Below are positions 11,521 to 20,754 of a stretch of 64,000 bases of DNA, in pieces; the stretch's first letter is position 1; each line of letters opens with the position of its first letter. The notes under the pieces were generated by a model that worked only from the letters and a program-made list of their open reading frames with translations, ran no database searches and had not been told where the DNA came from. This DNA comes from Neostapfia colusana. Its lineage: Eukaryota; Streptophyta; Magnoliopsida; Poales; Poaceae. The position numbers and the translations under genes are program-made. The stretch spans positions 16,269,501-16,333,500 of the forward strand of contig JASWHV010000011.1 of assembly GCA_030760725.1 (NCBI GenBank), in the 5' to 3' direction.

Positions 11521-14151
11521 GCAGAAAACTCGTTGGTTTGCGCTTCAAACACAGCGCCGACGAGCCTCACCGTGAATTCACCTCAGACCTCGTCGCCGAT
11601 CGCTTTCCAGGACCTCCGAGCTCAGGAAAACCCCCGAGGTGAGATCCCCGACCTCCCCTCTACCGATCTACGCGATAAAATCTCAGTTTTAGGAAGAATT
11701 TACGAAGATCCGAAGCTCTCCGGCGAGATCGCGGCCTCCCGCCGCCGCGCGCCGCCGGGCAGCGCCGCCCGCGCTCGATCAGAGCGACGTGGCCGCTTGT
11801 GCGCCGTCTATTTTAAATCGCACAGTAGAATTTAAATCCCCGCGTACCGGTTCGACGCTATAATCTCAGCCTTCAGTTTTAAATCGGACGGTCCGCACCA
11901 GCCCCGCGTTATAAAGGCCGGGAATCTTATGCGCTACCCCCCCGGGTTCTCGGAAAATACGAGCTAGCCCCGGAAACTTCTGATCTAGCCCCTGGAGCAT
12001 CAGAAATTCATGTAAATTCAATTAAAAATCAGTTTTAGCCCCTGGACTTAATAAAAATTAGCAAAACCCCTCTGTTATGCATAGTTAGGCCCCTGGAAAT
12101 ACTTAAAATAATATAATAGACCCTGTAGTGGGGTGAGTTTACCTTTTTAACCCTATATGATATTAAATCTAGGAATTTGAATATGTGATTAGTATTTAAA
12201 ATTCAAAAGATAGGACAAACACATTGTAAATTCAAATTTGAACTCTCTTAGCACTTGGAAAACTTTGGAGTGAGAAAAAAATAAATTTTAAGTTGAAATG
12301 AATCTGTCTAATTGATTATTCACATTTATTAGTTATAGGGACACATTTTTAGGTTAGAAAATAATTTTGAAAATTGGTAAAATAAATGTAAATTAGTTCA
12401 CATCAGAGGAGAAGTTCAAAAATATGTTATTTAAAATTTTAGGTCAGAACCTATTCTGTTTAGATGATGTGTCTTATTATTTTCATAATAAACATCACAA
12501 TTAGGTATAGAAAATAAATCTTAAAATATAGGAAAGTAGGTATGCATAACTATAAAAGGATAAATGAAGTCTCCAAATCCAAACAATTCAGTTTAGGGTT
12601 TGGTAGAAGGTCTGAAAACCCATTTGCAGTAGGAAAATACCTTCCATGCATACTTGGTAGCTAAGATGTGTATCAATTGAATATAAAGAATTTGTTCAAA
12701 TGGGAAACTAATATATAGTGTGCAAACATAAATCTGAATACAAAAGTTAGAAAACATATGAACATGTTTAAAAGTGCATGTAAGCCAAAAATCAACACAC
12801 ATAGAGTAACCACAACACATAGAAATATGAATGACTTTCATAAATGAATGTGTGGTTTGTATGAAGTGAAAGTGTGAACTATGTCTTATGGATTGTGTTT
12901 TCTTTTGCTATGTGTATTGGCATGAGTAGAACCTGCCCCAGAGCAAGTTCTCCCCTTCCAAGACCAAGACTTTCAATTCTCAGAGCAGCAAGAAGAAGGC
13001 AAGTGTCCTTGACCACTTTGATCCTATGATAGGATGTGTAGCTAGAATTATTTGCATTGTCAATTGATATATGAAACCCATGTTAGGAAGTTTCCCTAGA
13101 ATTGCATTACCTTGTTTCCTTGTAGCTTGGGTTGGGATTTATTTTATCATATCATTTATTTATATGCTTCTGCTTAGCCATGCTTAGAATGGGAAAAATT
13201 GGGATATGAGATCATCAGTTTATTTACCATACTCTTGAATGAGATATTGTGAGTTATGTAGAGGTAGGGATCAAGGCAAGTTGGATGATTTGGTTGGTGC
13301 TGGGTGCACGAGACTCGGGATTGTGTTTAGTACTTGCCTGGATCCTAAGGACCGGTTCATGGAGCATGTAACCTGGCTTTACCGTGCCAACCACATGCTG
13401 AGATGGGGCAGCTTGGCCAATTAATTAGGTGTATCCCCATCGTAGTATGGGTGTGTTGGATGGTGCAGGGAATAGGTGTCAGCTGGACTACCATATGAAC
13501 CGCAAGGCTCAAGAGGGGGCCACTGCAGCGGGGTTGGGGCCTCTTGTATGCTGTTAGGGGTGAAACCTCAGTTGGCCCACGCTCGTCGGGAATCCCTTTG
13601 TAAAGGCTTCGTAGTGATCTCCTGTCTACACACCTGGGAAGTGTGAATGTGGTTCGTAGCCACTGGCATAATGGAGGTTCTTTTAGTCCACCCGACAACG
13701 GGGGATGAAATCACTACATGTGGGTACAGTGGTGCAAACTCTGTAGAGTCAAAACTGTCATGACAGCCATGCTCACGGTCAAGAGCGGCTTGGACTTATT
13801 CATGATTAGAGGATGATGGCTTGGAAGTTGTGGATGTTAAGCGGGGAGCTTAACATTGGAGATGATGTTATGGTTATTTGATTATAATGATGGGTTGGGA
13901 ATTTGGGACCATTTCATCTATGTAGTAATGTAGGTGCTCAATAAGCTAAGGTGACAGGTATTAAATGCGTAGTGCTTTAACCATGAGTTCAACCTCTCCT
14001 TGTTCTAGCCATGCATGACATAACTTTCCCACACTTGTTGAGTACCATCGGTACTCAACCTTGCATATTTGTTGGTTTATATTGCTGCTCAGGTCAAGAG
14101 AATGATGTGGTGTATCATGATCAAGACTTTGGACCCGAAGAAGGTTTCTAG
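11521..14151 (+). CDS. Predicted LTR-encoded spliced acidic protein, B 5' copy
   Basis: Three predicted exons. Exon 1 is open from at least 11521 to the donor CGAG|GTGAGA at 11638. Exon 2 is 12930-12998 (69 nt). Exon 3 runs from 14093 to the stop TAG 14149-14151. Intron 1 is GT-AG. Intron 2 begins with GCAAGT and ends TTGCTGCTCAG. Both introns are phase 1, so the frame passes through unbroken. Exon 1 carries FQDLRAQE; exon 2 is rich in E, Q and D (PFQDQDF, SEQQEE); exon 3 ends DFGPEEGF. The same splice sites, phases and stop are kept in the other three B/C LTRs, and differences between the two B copies of exon 3 are synonymous. No ATG is visible in exon 1; it may lie in an upstream exon. I know no function. 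It could instead be a relic. Confidence 0.45.
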
Positions 14152-14401
14152 GTTCATGGAGTCCCCTGGGCAACTCCTGTGGCGGAGCCCACAAGAATAA
14201 TATTCCGCTGCTATTTATTTACTTGTTATGAACTTATTGTCGTTCATCGAGACATATGCTATGTAAGACTTATTTATATTCGACACCTGGCTTGTAATAA
14301 ATGATGCTTCACGATTTGTCATCACATGTATGAGAAAATGATCCTGGCATACATGTGATATTCACTCGGTTGTTCTTCGGAGAAACCGGGTGTGACAGAA
14401 G

Positions 14402-14413
14402 TGGTATCAGAGC
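14402..14413 (+). other. Primer binding site of element B (initiator Met tRNA)
   Basis: TGGTATCAGAGC starts 5 bp after the LTR end. It is the standard plant retrotransposon primer site complementary to the 3' end of initiator methionine tRNA. Confidence 0.9.
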
Positions 14414-14442
14414 CAAGGTTGCCCGTAGGAACGTGAACCTAG

Positions 14443-14608
14443 GTACAAATGGACGTATTTAAGGGCCCTGTTTTCTTAAAAACTATTTTACGAGGTGTGG
14501 GTTGAAAAGTGTTATTTAATGGGGTCACTTTCTTCATCTTACCCCAACTTCTATTCAAAATAGGATTTTTGTTTTATCTAACTTAAGTTTAAATGCTTTA
14601 TGTTTTAG
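14443..14608 (+). other. Candidate leader intron before ORF0 of element B
   Basis: Begins CCTAG|GTACAA and ends in a pyrimidine-rich TTTATGTTTTAG directly before the ORF0 ATG. Element C has the same pair (CCTAG|GTAGAA at 43480 and TTTTTGTTTTAG before 43654). This is consistent with spliced expression of ORF0, but it is only a sequence match to splice consensus. Confidence 0.4.
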
Positions 14609-15379
14609 ATGGTTCGCATGATTCACACCGCTCGCAAGTCCACAGGAGGGAGAGTTCCCGTAGTTGCCCTTGCCCAAAGAGAGGAGAGTCGTCCGGTGAC
14701 ATACCTTTCCTACGGATTGGCAGTAGGAGGCTTGTTGCGCCGTCTTCGACGCATGCTCCAAGCCTCCGGTAATACGGTCAAGCTAATCATACACTATAGC
14801 TCCACCAGAACCATCCAAGAGAAGAGGGAAGAATGGAGTTCAGAGATGAGGATCATCCATGAAAATCAGCTGCTCAAGATCCACCACTCTCCAGCTTGTC
14901 GAGCGACACAGGTCGATGCGGAGAAGGATGTCACCTGGGAGGCAATCACCTGCCAGAGTCACATCTATCGTCGTCACCTGGACAGGACTTAGTACATGTA
15001 TGTCCTCCAGCGAGAGAGTGGTACCACGGAGTACAAGTACCCGCCAGTGCAGTAGGGGACTTCCCATGAGCACATGGACTTGTGCTTGGAGGATGCTGCA
15101 ATGCTCAGCACGCGATTGCAGGAGTGTCAGCAGGAGCTTCAGGATGTTCGTGACACCCTGAAGGAAACCGAGGCGTTGCTTCGAGCCTGCTTGAGGGCGA
15201 GAGAAAGAGGAGATGGGAATGAACTGTGTGTCACCGTGAATGACACATGGACTCCTGACTCCCCAGATCGCCGGGCGATCAGGCGTCGTCGCACTTCTCC
15301 ACCAGCAGCCTCCCAACCCAAAGCGGAGTCAGAAGACAACCGCAATAATGAGGAAGATCCCGAGGAGCCAGCTCAGTGA
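14609..15379 (+). pseudogene. ORF0 of element B (pre-gag protein with H3-like tail)
   Basis: An extra sense ORF between primer site and gag, as recalled for RIRE3/RIRE8-type elements; function unknown. The start ATG at 14609 is shared with element C. The N-terminus has TARKSTGG, identical to histone H3 residues 6-13 and at the same distance from the N-terminus. The middle has LLRRLRRML and a region ending in IYRRHLDRT. TAG at 14990 and TAG at 15053 interrupt the frame, which otherwise continues. The C-terminal third has a likely coiled coil (LSTRLQECQQELQDVRDTL at about 15102-15158), a basic run RRAIRRRRTS and an acidic tail (NNEEDPEEPAQ) to TGA 15377. About 256 codons in all. The stops differ from those in C, so the common ancestor was intact. 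Confidence 0.8.
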
Positions 15380-15478
15380 TACGAGAAGTGTAGAGTCCTT
15401 TCCTTAGTTTAGCAGGATGTCGAATAGTCGATTCGTTACCTTAGTTAATGGTGTGTTAATGCTTGGTGTGTGACGTGA

Positions 15479-15509
15479 GTTGTGGAAGCCATGGGCGTTT
15501 GTCCACAAC
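15479..15509 (+). other. Conserved hairpin between ORF0 and gag, element B
   Basis: GTTGTGGA (15479-15486) and TCCACAAC (15502-15509) form an 8-bp perfect stem with a 15-nt loop. The same stem is at 44524-44554 in C while the loop differs. It lies in the 320-bp space between ORF0 and gag, where nothing else is recognised, and could be a packaging or translation-control structure in the RNA. Confidence 0.4.
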
Positions 15510-15699
15510 CTCGTCTTCAGGTTGTTTTGCTTGGGTGTGTGAACCCATATGAATTAAGAGTGCATTTATGTTCACGTAAGGCATGAAATCTTCAGAAAAT
15601 ATAAATGAAATAAGTTCTCAAAATCTTAAAGTTTAAACAAGCAAAAACTGGTGAGTTAATACGTAATGCTTTAAATTAACATCTGGTTAATCATGATAG

Positions 15700-15768
15700 A
15701 TGGCCGGAAGAGGAAAGGGCCGTGCTGCCAACCCCACCAACAACAACGGTGAGGGAGGCAACCCTCAT
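15700..15768 (+). pseudogene. gag: gag of element B, first 23 codons
   Basis: ATG at 15700, preceded by AG. It encodes MAGRGKGRAANP and then an asparagine-rich stretch, ending at the CAT that became the target duplication of the CACTA element. The reading frame resumes at 21209 exactly in register. The start is supported by the identical start in C (44738). The GRGKG motif resembles histone H4/H2A tails. Confidence 0.9.
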
Positions 15769-15784
15769 CACTACATGAAACAGG

Positions 15785-16045
15785 GCAACATACGACAGCC
15801 AGTATAACATACGACGGCTAGCTGTCGTATATAAACTTACATACGACGGTCAGCAGAGGCTGTCGTATATAAGTTTATAAACGACAGTATAGCCGTCGTT
15901 TAGTACATGGCTGTCGTATAGAAGTGTTATATACGACAGCCAACCCTAGGCTGTCGTATATAGCAGTTATATACGACAACCAAACCGAGGCTGTCGTAAA
16001 TAAGCCTTATTTACGACGGCCCATGGATGGGCCGTCGTAAATAAG
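15785..16045 (+). repeat. Left subterminal repeats of the CACTA element
   Basis: Many copies of a short motif around TATACGACGGC and its inverse GCCGTCGTATA, often arranged as facing pairs with a short centre. Such arrays are the binding sites for TnpA-like protein in CACTA elements. The matching array is at the other end. Confidence 0.85.
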
Positions 16046-16632
16046 GCTTATATACCCGCGGGGTCTCGGGTCGGCGCGGGCATTCACGCCCGCGCCGACC
16101 CGAGCCCGAGCAGCCCTAAGCGCCCCGGCCGCCGCCCGCCCGCCGCCGCCCCGGCCGCCCCCGACAGCCGTCGCCGCCGCCCCGGAGGTCCCCGCCCCAG
16201 CCTCCACCCCGCGCTGTGCGGCGCCGCACCGTGTCGGTCCGCCTCCACACCGTCAGCAGCCCGCCTCACCGTGTGCCGCTCGCCGCGCCGCCTCCACCGT
16301 GAGGTAAGTCGCCCGCCTCCCTCCCCATCTAGAAAGTTTGGTTTTTTAATTACCAATTGTTTATATTATGCTTGTTTGTTTTTATTGTTTAGTGGATAAT
16401 TTCTTAGATTTAGATGAATTGATATGCTTAGGTTTAATTATTGCCTAGGTTTATTTGAATTGCTAGCTAGGTGTTTTTTTTAATTTCTTAGAATTGATAA
16501 GCTTGTTAACTACAGTAATTATGTGTGTTTAGATGAGTTGTTAATTGCTTAGATGATTAATGCATATGAGTTAATAGTTTAATTGATTATTGTTCGATTG
16601 TTTGAGTGTTTAAAAGTACTATATGTACATAG
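16046..16632 (+). promoter_or_regulatory. Promoter, leader and first intron of the CACTA transposase gene
   Basis: TTATATACC at about 16048-16056 could be a TATA box. It is followed by a very GC-rich leader to a clear splice donor, GTGAG|GTAAGTCGCC, at about 16303. The rest to 16632 is T-rich intron-like sequence. ORFs read here on the minus strand are low-complexity shadows. Confidence 0.4.
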
Positions 16633-17908
16633 ATGGGCTTAGGCACCGATACGACCCATTTAGTGGTAACGTATACGTCTACAAAAGCACGATGTGAACA
16701 ACCTAGGCCGCCTCGCCCTACCCCCCACCCCCTCCCCCCCCCCCCCCCCCCCCCCCCGCGGCATTCGGCATATGTGAAGTCATTGATACTGATGCATAAT
16801 ATTGATGTAATGCATCAGGAGCGTAACATGGCCGAATGTATCATAAGCACGTGCATGGATATCACGGGCAAAACGAAAGACAACTTAAAGGCTCGAAAGG
16901 ATTTGGCTGAGATTTGTAATCGACCTACTCTTGAGCTCTCTGAAAGCGGTGGTAAGCCACGTGCTTCTTTCGTGCTTCGACCTAATGAAATGAAACAAGT
17001 TATGGAATGGTTGAAAACTTTGAAATTTCCAAATGGTTATGCTGCTAGTCTGAGACGAGCCGTGAATGTTAAAACGAGAAAGCTCACTGGGTTGAAGAGT
17101 CATGACTATCATATAATAATGGAAAGACTCTTACCTGTTATGGTTCGGGGATATCTGGATGATGCGGTGTGGATGGTGTTAGCTGAGCTATCATTATTCT
17201 ATAGGCAGTTATGTGCCAAAGAAATAACGAAAGACATGATGGAGAAGTTAGAGAAGGAGATACCTGTACTTTTGTGTAAGATGGAAAAAATATTTCCTCC
17301 TGGTTTCTTCAATCCAATGCAGCATCTTCTTATACATCTTCCATTCAAAGCAAAAGTTAGTGGTCCTATGCAATATAGATGGATGTACCATATTGAAAGA
17401 GCATTGAGATATTTGAAAACTATGGTTTGGCAACAGAGCAAGGGTTGAAGGGTGCATTGCCGAAGCATTTACTCTAAAGGAAGTAGGTTACTTTTCTAGT
17501 TTCTACTTTGCAGAGGAAAACAATGTCAATACTTCGGCAATGCGATACAATTTAGATGACGAACCACCAGTTAGTGATCTCTCTATTTTTAAATCGAGGG
17601 GAACTATTGTTGGCAGCAGCACATCATACGATTTTATTGAAGGAGAAAGGACTGCTGCTTTACTCTACATGTATGCTAATATCGATGGCATAGAGAAATA
17701 TTTCGAGTAAGTGTTTCTCTTACATTTATGATGATTATTGTATTTACCAATACATGTATGCTAATGTCGATCACATATGTTTTGTGTCTACAGTGAGTTC
17801 CACAACCAAAACTGGAAATATAAGCATCAACCAACGAGAAAGCAAGTAGAAACGATGCGACGGGCTGGAATTAATGGAGGGCCTAATTTCTTATCCTGGA
17901 CTCGATAA
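16633..17908 (+). pseudogene. Truncated TNP2-type CACTA transposase
   Basis: Would catalyse excision and insertion of CACTA elements. Only the end of the transposase domain remains (HNIDVMHQERNMAECII and GKTKDNLKARKDL, about 16793-16905), followed by a well-kept DUF4218 region (LKSHDYHIIMERLLPV, KIFPPGFFNPMQHLLIHL, YRWMYHIER; about 17092-17412). A one-base frameshift near 17425 ends the long frame at 17448. The coding sequence continues in the next frame from ARVEGCIAEAF to 17706, then a GT-AG intron (17707-17793) and a last exon to TAA 17908. The N-terminal catalytic part is missing: an almost pure C tract (16731-16757) lies where the deletion joins. The start of the frame is probably not a true protein start. 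Inactive. Confidence 0.85.
16731..16757 (+). repeat. Poly-C tract at the transposase deletion junction
   Basis: A near-uninterrupted run of C between sequence unrelated to TNP2 and the remaining TNP2 codons. Its exact length is the kind of thing assembly gets wrong. Confidence 0.8.
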
Positions 17909-18128
17909 CTTAGTAGGAGACGTTGTAGATGTAGAGACATCTACAATGCGAAAGCGGAAACGTAAACAGCTCAAGACGACAGATCGCGATGTTGATGATC
18001 GTGATGTTGATGATCATGATGTTGATGAATTTTGAAACTGATTACGAGTAATGTTCTTTTAAATGAAACTGACATTAATTATCGCTTACATTACTTTTGA
18101 AACTGATTAGGAGTAATTACTTTTTAAA
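17909..18128 (+). other. Spacer between the two CACTA genes
   Basis: About 220 bp, A/T-rich, with a small imperfect repeat GATGTTGATGATCGTGATG near 17985-18030. No gene seen. Confidence 0.5.
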
Positions 18129-20570
18129 ATGATTAGGATGTCGTCAAGCAAGGGTTCAAAGGGTTCAAAGGGGAAGAAGGCGCCGAGTGTGAGGGCTTTC
18201 CTCCCCTCGCAGGAGAGAGACGACTACTTCTACGGTTCCACTTACAGTGGGAGCAGACGCACTCAGCTGTTAAGTGCGTGTCCAGAGTTGCGGGACAGGG
18301 TTGTCAGTTTGCAGCGTACAGAGGTAAATTTTTCTACAATGCACAAAATTATTAAAATCACTTTTTCAATTTAACTTACTTACTTTACCATTGTAGTCTG
18401 ATTCGGACTATGAGTCCGAGGCCAGAGCGGCACCTCAGGAGACGGGTACGCAGTGCAGCGTGCCCTCAGGCAGCGAGCCCTCTGGTAGCCAGCCCTCCGG
18501 CAGCCACCCTTAGTGTAGTCTGCCCAGCGAGCCCGAGGGCACCCAGCCTGAGGACACGTCCGGTGACCAGCCTTCTGGGTCACCACACGTGGTGCCGCAG
18601 CGGAGGAGACGCACGAGGAGGAGTAACTTTGTTGGTCCTCCACCTATTCCTAGAGAGCCGGTAATTATTCGTCCGGTTGGAGACAGGTAAAACATTAATT
18701 AAGTATTCATTTCTATTTGTTCTCAAAGACTATGATCTTACTTAATGACTTAACAAACGACTTTTTAGTTCTTGGGAGGACCTCTCGTACGACGGGCAGA
18801 AACACCACAGGACGGTGAACGGTTGCATCAGGAACTTAGTGCGTCTGCACTACCCCGGTACGATCGATGGATGTGCAGCTACGTCGTGGGACGACTACGC
18901 GCGCGTTCCTCACCCGGAGAACGACAACCTACAGAGAGTTGTGTGGGCAGATTTTTGGGTAAGTAACTTTCATAAATATTTGAAGTTTCAATTCTTTATG
19001 TTCCTTCAAATATTAATGTGCGTATATGTCGAACTGTGTTGGCTTCCTACAGCTCAGGTACCGCCTTGAGGACCCGGCTGAGCAGATGGATCACGCCCGC
19101 TCCGTGTTCGAAGTGAACGCTCAGAAGCTTGTTATGTAAATGCTTTCGAATGCTCGAAGTCAAGTAGTTAACGACTACTTAAAGCTCCACGACCACGAGG
19201 TTGGGTCGTTCAGAGACGCCTCCGACACGTACTTGACGGAGGAGCAATACGCAGAGGTAGGTTGCGTAATCTTTAAGTTGTTCATATTAATTTTGCTAAG
19301 TAACACCTAATGAACTACGCATGTGTGCAGGTTACTGTCCCTTGGTTACAGGGACAAACTGAAGATTACCAAGCCCTTTGCAGGTATTGGGCTAGCGATG
19401 AGTTCATCGCTAAGTCCAAGAAGGCTCGAGATGCCAGAGGGAGCTCAGGGAAGCACGGTATTGGCGTCCAAGGTTTTGTGCGAATGGCTAAATGGATGGT
19501 AAGTTTCCTGGTAGTTTTTATTATATTCATAATGTAGTATTGTTCGTACTAACATATGTTCACAGGAAAAGGATACCGGCGTGCGACCGAGTGCTACTGC
19601 GGTCTATAGGAGAGGTCACGCTGACCCTTCTCAGCCGGAGCAGTGCAGTCAGTACGCAGCGGAGTGCCTGGTAAGTTTCATGACCTCTGAAATTATTTGA
19701 CACTATATATGTTGTTGAACTTACACAATTTCATTGTTTTTCAGACTAGGTATGGGCAAGAGGCTGTGAGGATACACGGCGAAGGGTTCGATTGGGAAAA
19801 TTCCTCGAACATTGACCCTCAAGTCGCGTATGCAAGCGGAGGTGGAAAAGCACACGGAAGGTGAATTCATTTACTTTCATTGTTTTCAATTCAAGATTAT
19901 TTAATTTTACCTTGAATTGATTCGTTTTTTTAGGCTTGCCATATTCTCTGGAGTCGTCAACTCTAGGGAGGCACGACCTGCGAGAGGCAGCTCCTCGCAG
20001 TCTTCGGCTGCAGGGTCCTCCAGCCGCCGTGTCACCGAGAGAGATCTCAAAGTCATGGCGCTTCGGGAGAGCTTGGCTGGGCAGGAGGAGGCCTTGGCGA
20101 GAGAGCGAGAGAACAACAGGGCTGCCATGGCGTACCATGCGTCCTATATGGCACAGATACAAGCGGCGATGGAAGTAAGAAACATACAATTATAGTTTAA
20201 TTACATTGCATTTCAAATAGTTTTGCAAATTGTAATGTTTGAAATGACAGGCGCTAGCTCGACAGCAAGGGCAGCAAATCCAGATACCGTTGTGGCAGCC
20301 ACCTCCGTTCGTGCTGGAGCCGTCGCCACCACACGAGCAGTTTCCTAGAGTACAGGTATAAAAAGAAAGTTACATTAAGTGGAAGCCCCAACCGCTAAGA
20401 ATCCTAATGAACCTAGAAAAACAATTGTAAACTTGTACATATGTCACTTTGTTTCGCAGGGATCAGGGACGGAGGCTCAGACTCCATCGCCACAGCTAAG
20501 GGTGCCAGGTTCGTCGCGGCAGGATGACTTCTTCGCTCCCGGAGGTAGTGGAGGGGCTAGTAATCAATAG
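18129..20570 (+). pseudogene. TnpA-like (Ptta/En/Spm) gene of the CACTA element, ten exons
   Basis: Predicted exons, all joined by GT-AG introns that keep frame: 18129-18323, 18397-18686, 18779-18958, 19053-19256, 19331-19498, 19566-19670, 19745-19860, 19934-20174, 20251-20355, 20460-20570. The product begins with a serine/lysine/glycine-rich tail, has an acidic-serine region, then the conserved W/Y-rich core (SWEDLSYD, WDDYARVP, KSKKARDARGSSGKHG) and a charged coiled coil (RESLAGQEEALARERENNR) near the C-terminus. In other CACTA elements such a protein binds the subterminal repeats and aids transposition. In-frame stops at about 18511 (TAG) and 19136 (TAA) make this copy a pseudogene unless splicing differs. 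The alternative start ATG at 18138 is equally possible. Confidence 0.75.
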
Positions 20571-20754
20571 ATTTGTGATTTTGTTTTTATTTGTGTGGAT
20601 GTCAGACTTCGTGATTGTCGATGTGTACTATTGCACTTTGTTGTGAATTTGTATATCAAACTTTTTTGTTGTTGTCTATTAATTTGGATGTGTAGCTGGC
20701 CATCGAGCCAGGTTAGCCATTTTCTATTTTTTTAAAAAAAAATGGAAAAGCTTA

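Larger units (their letters stand above)
10974..14397 (+). repeat. 5' LTR of element B
   Basis: 3,424 bp, TGCAACACC...GGTGTGACA. U3 is short: the promoter lies about 390 bp in, so more than 2.9 kb of the LTR would be transcribed R/U5 leader. It is colinear with 25655-29082 with a few percent differences by eye. It contains a TATA box, several splice-like sites and the LTR-encoded split reading frame described separately. The rest (12000-12900, 13000-14090) is A/T-rich with no gene seen. Confidence 0.92.

Noticed and set aside
13357..13698. A 113-codon antisense ORF inside the LTR, open in three of the four B/C LTRs (also 42389-42730 and 51623-51964, minus strand)
   Set aside because: It lies in predicted intron 2, is broken in the fourth copy and has no recognisable domain. 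High LTR similarity alone explains its presence in several copies. I would not annotate it without transcript evidence.
16633..16790. Proline-rich N-terminus of the transposase frame
   Set aside because: It is the translation of a C tract at a deletion junction and does not belong to the TNP2 family.
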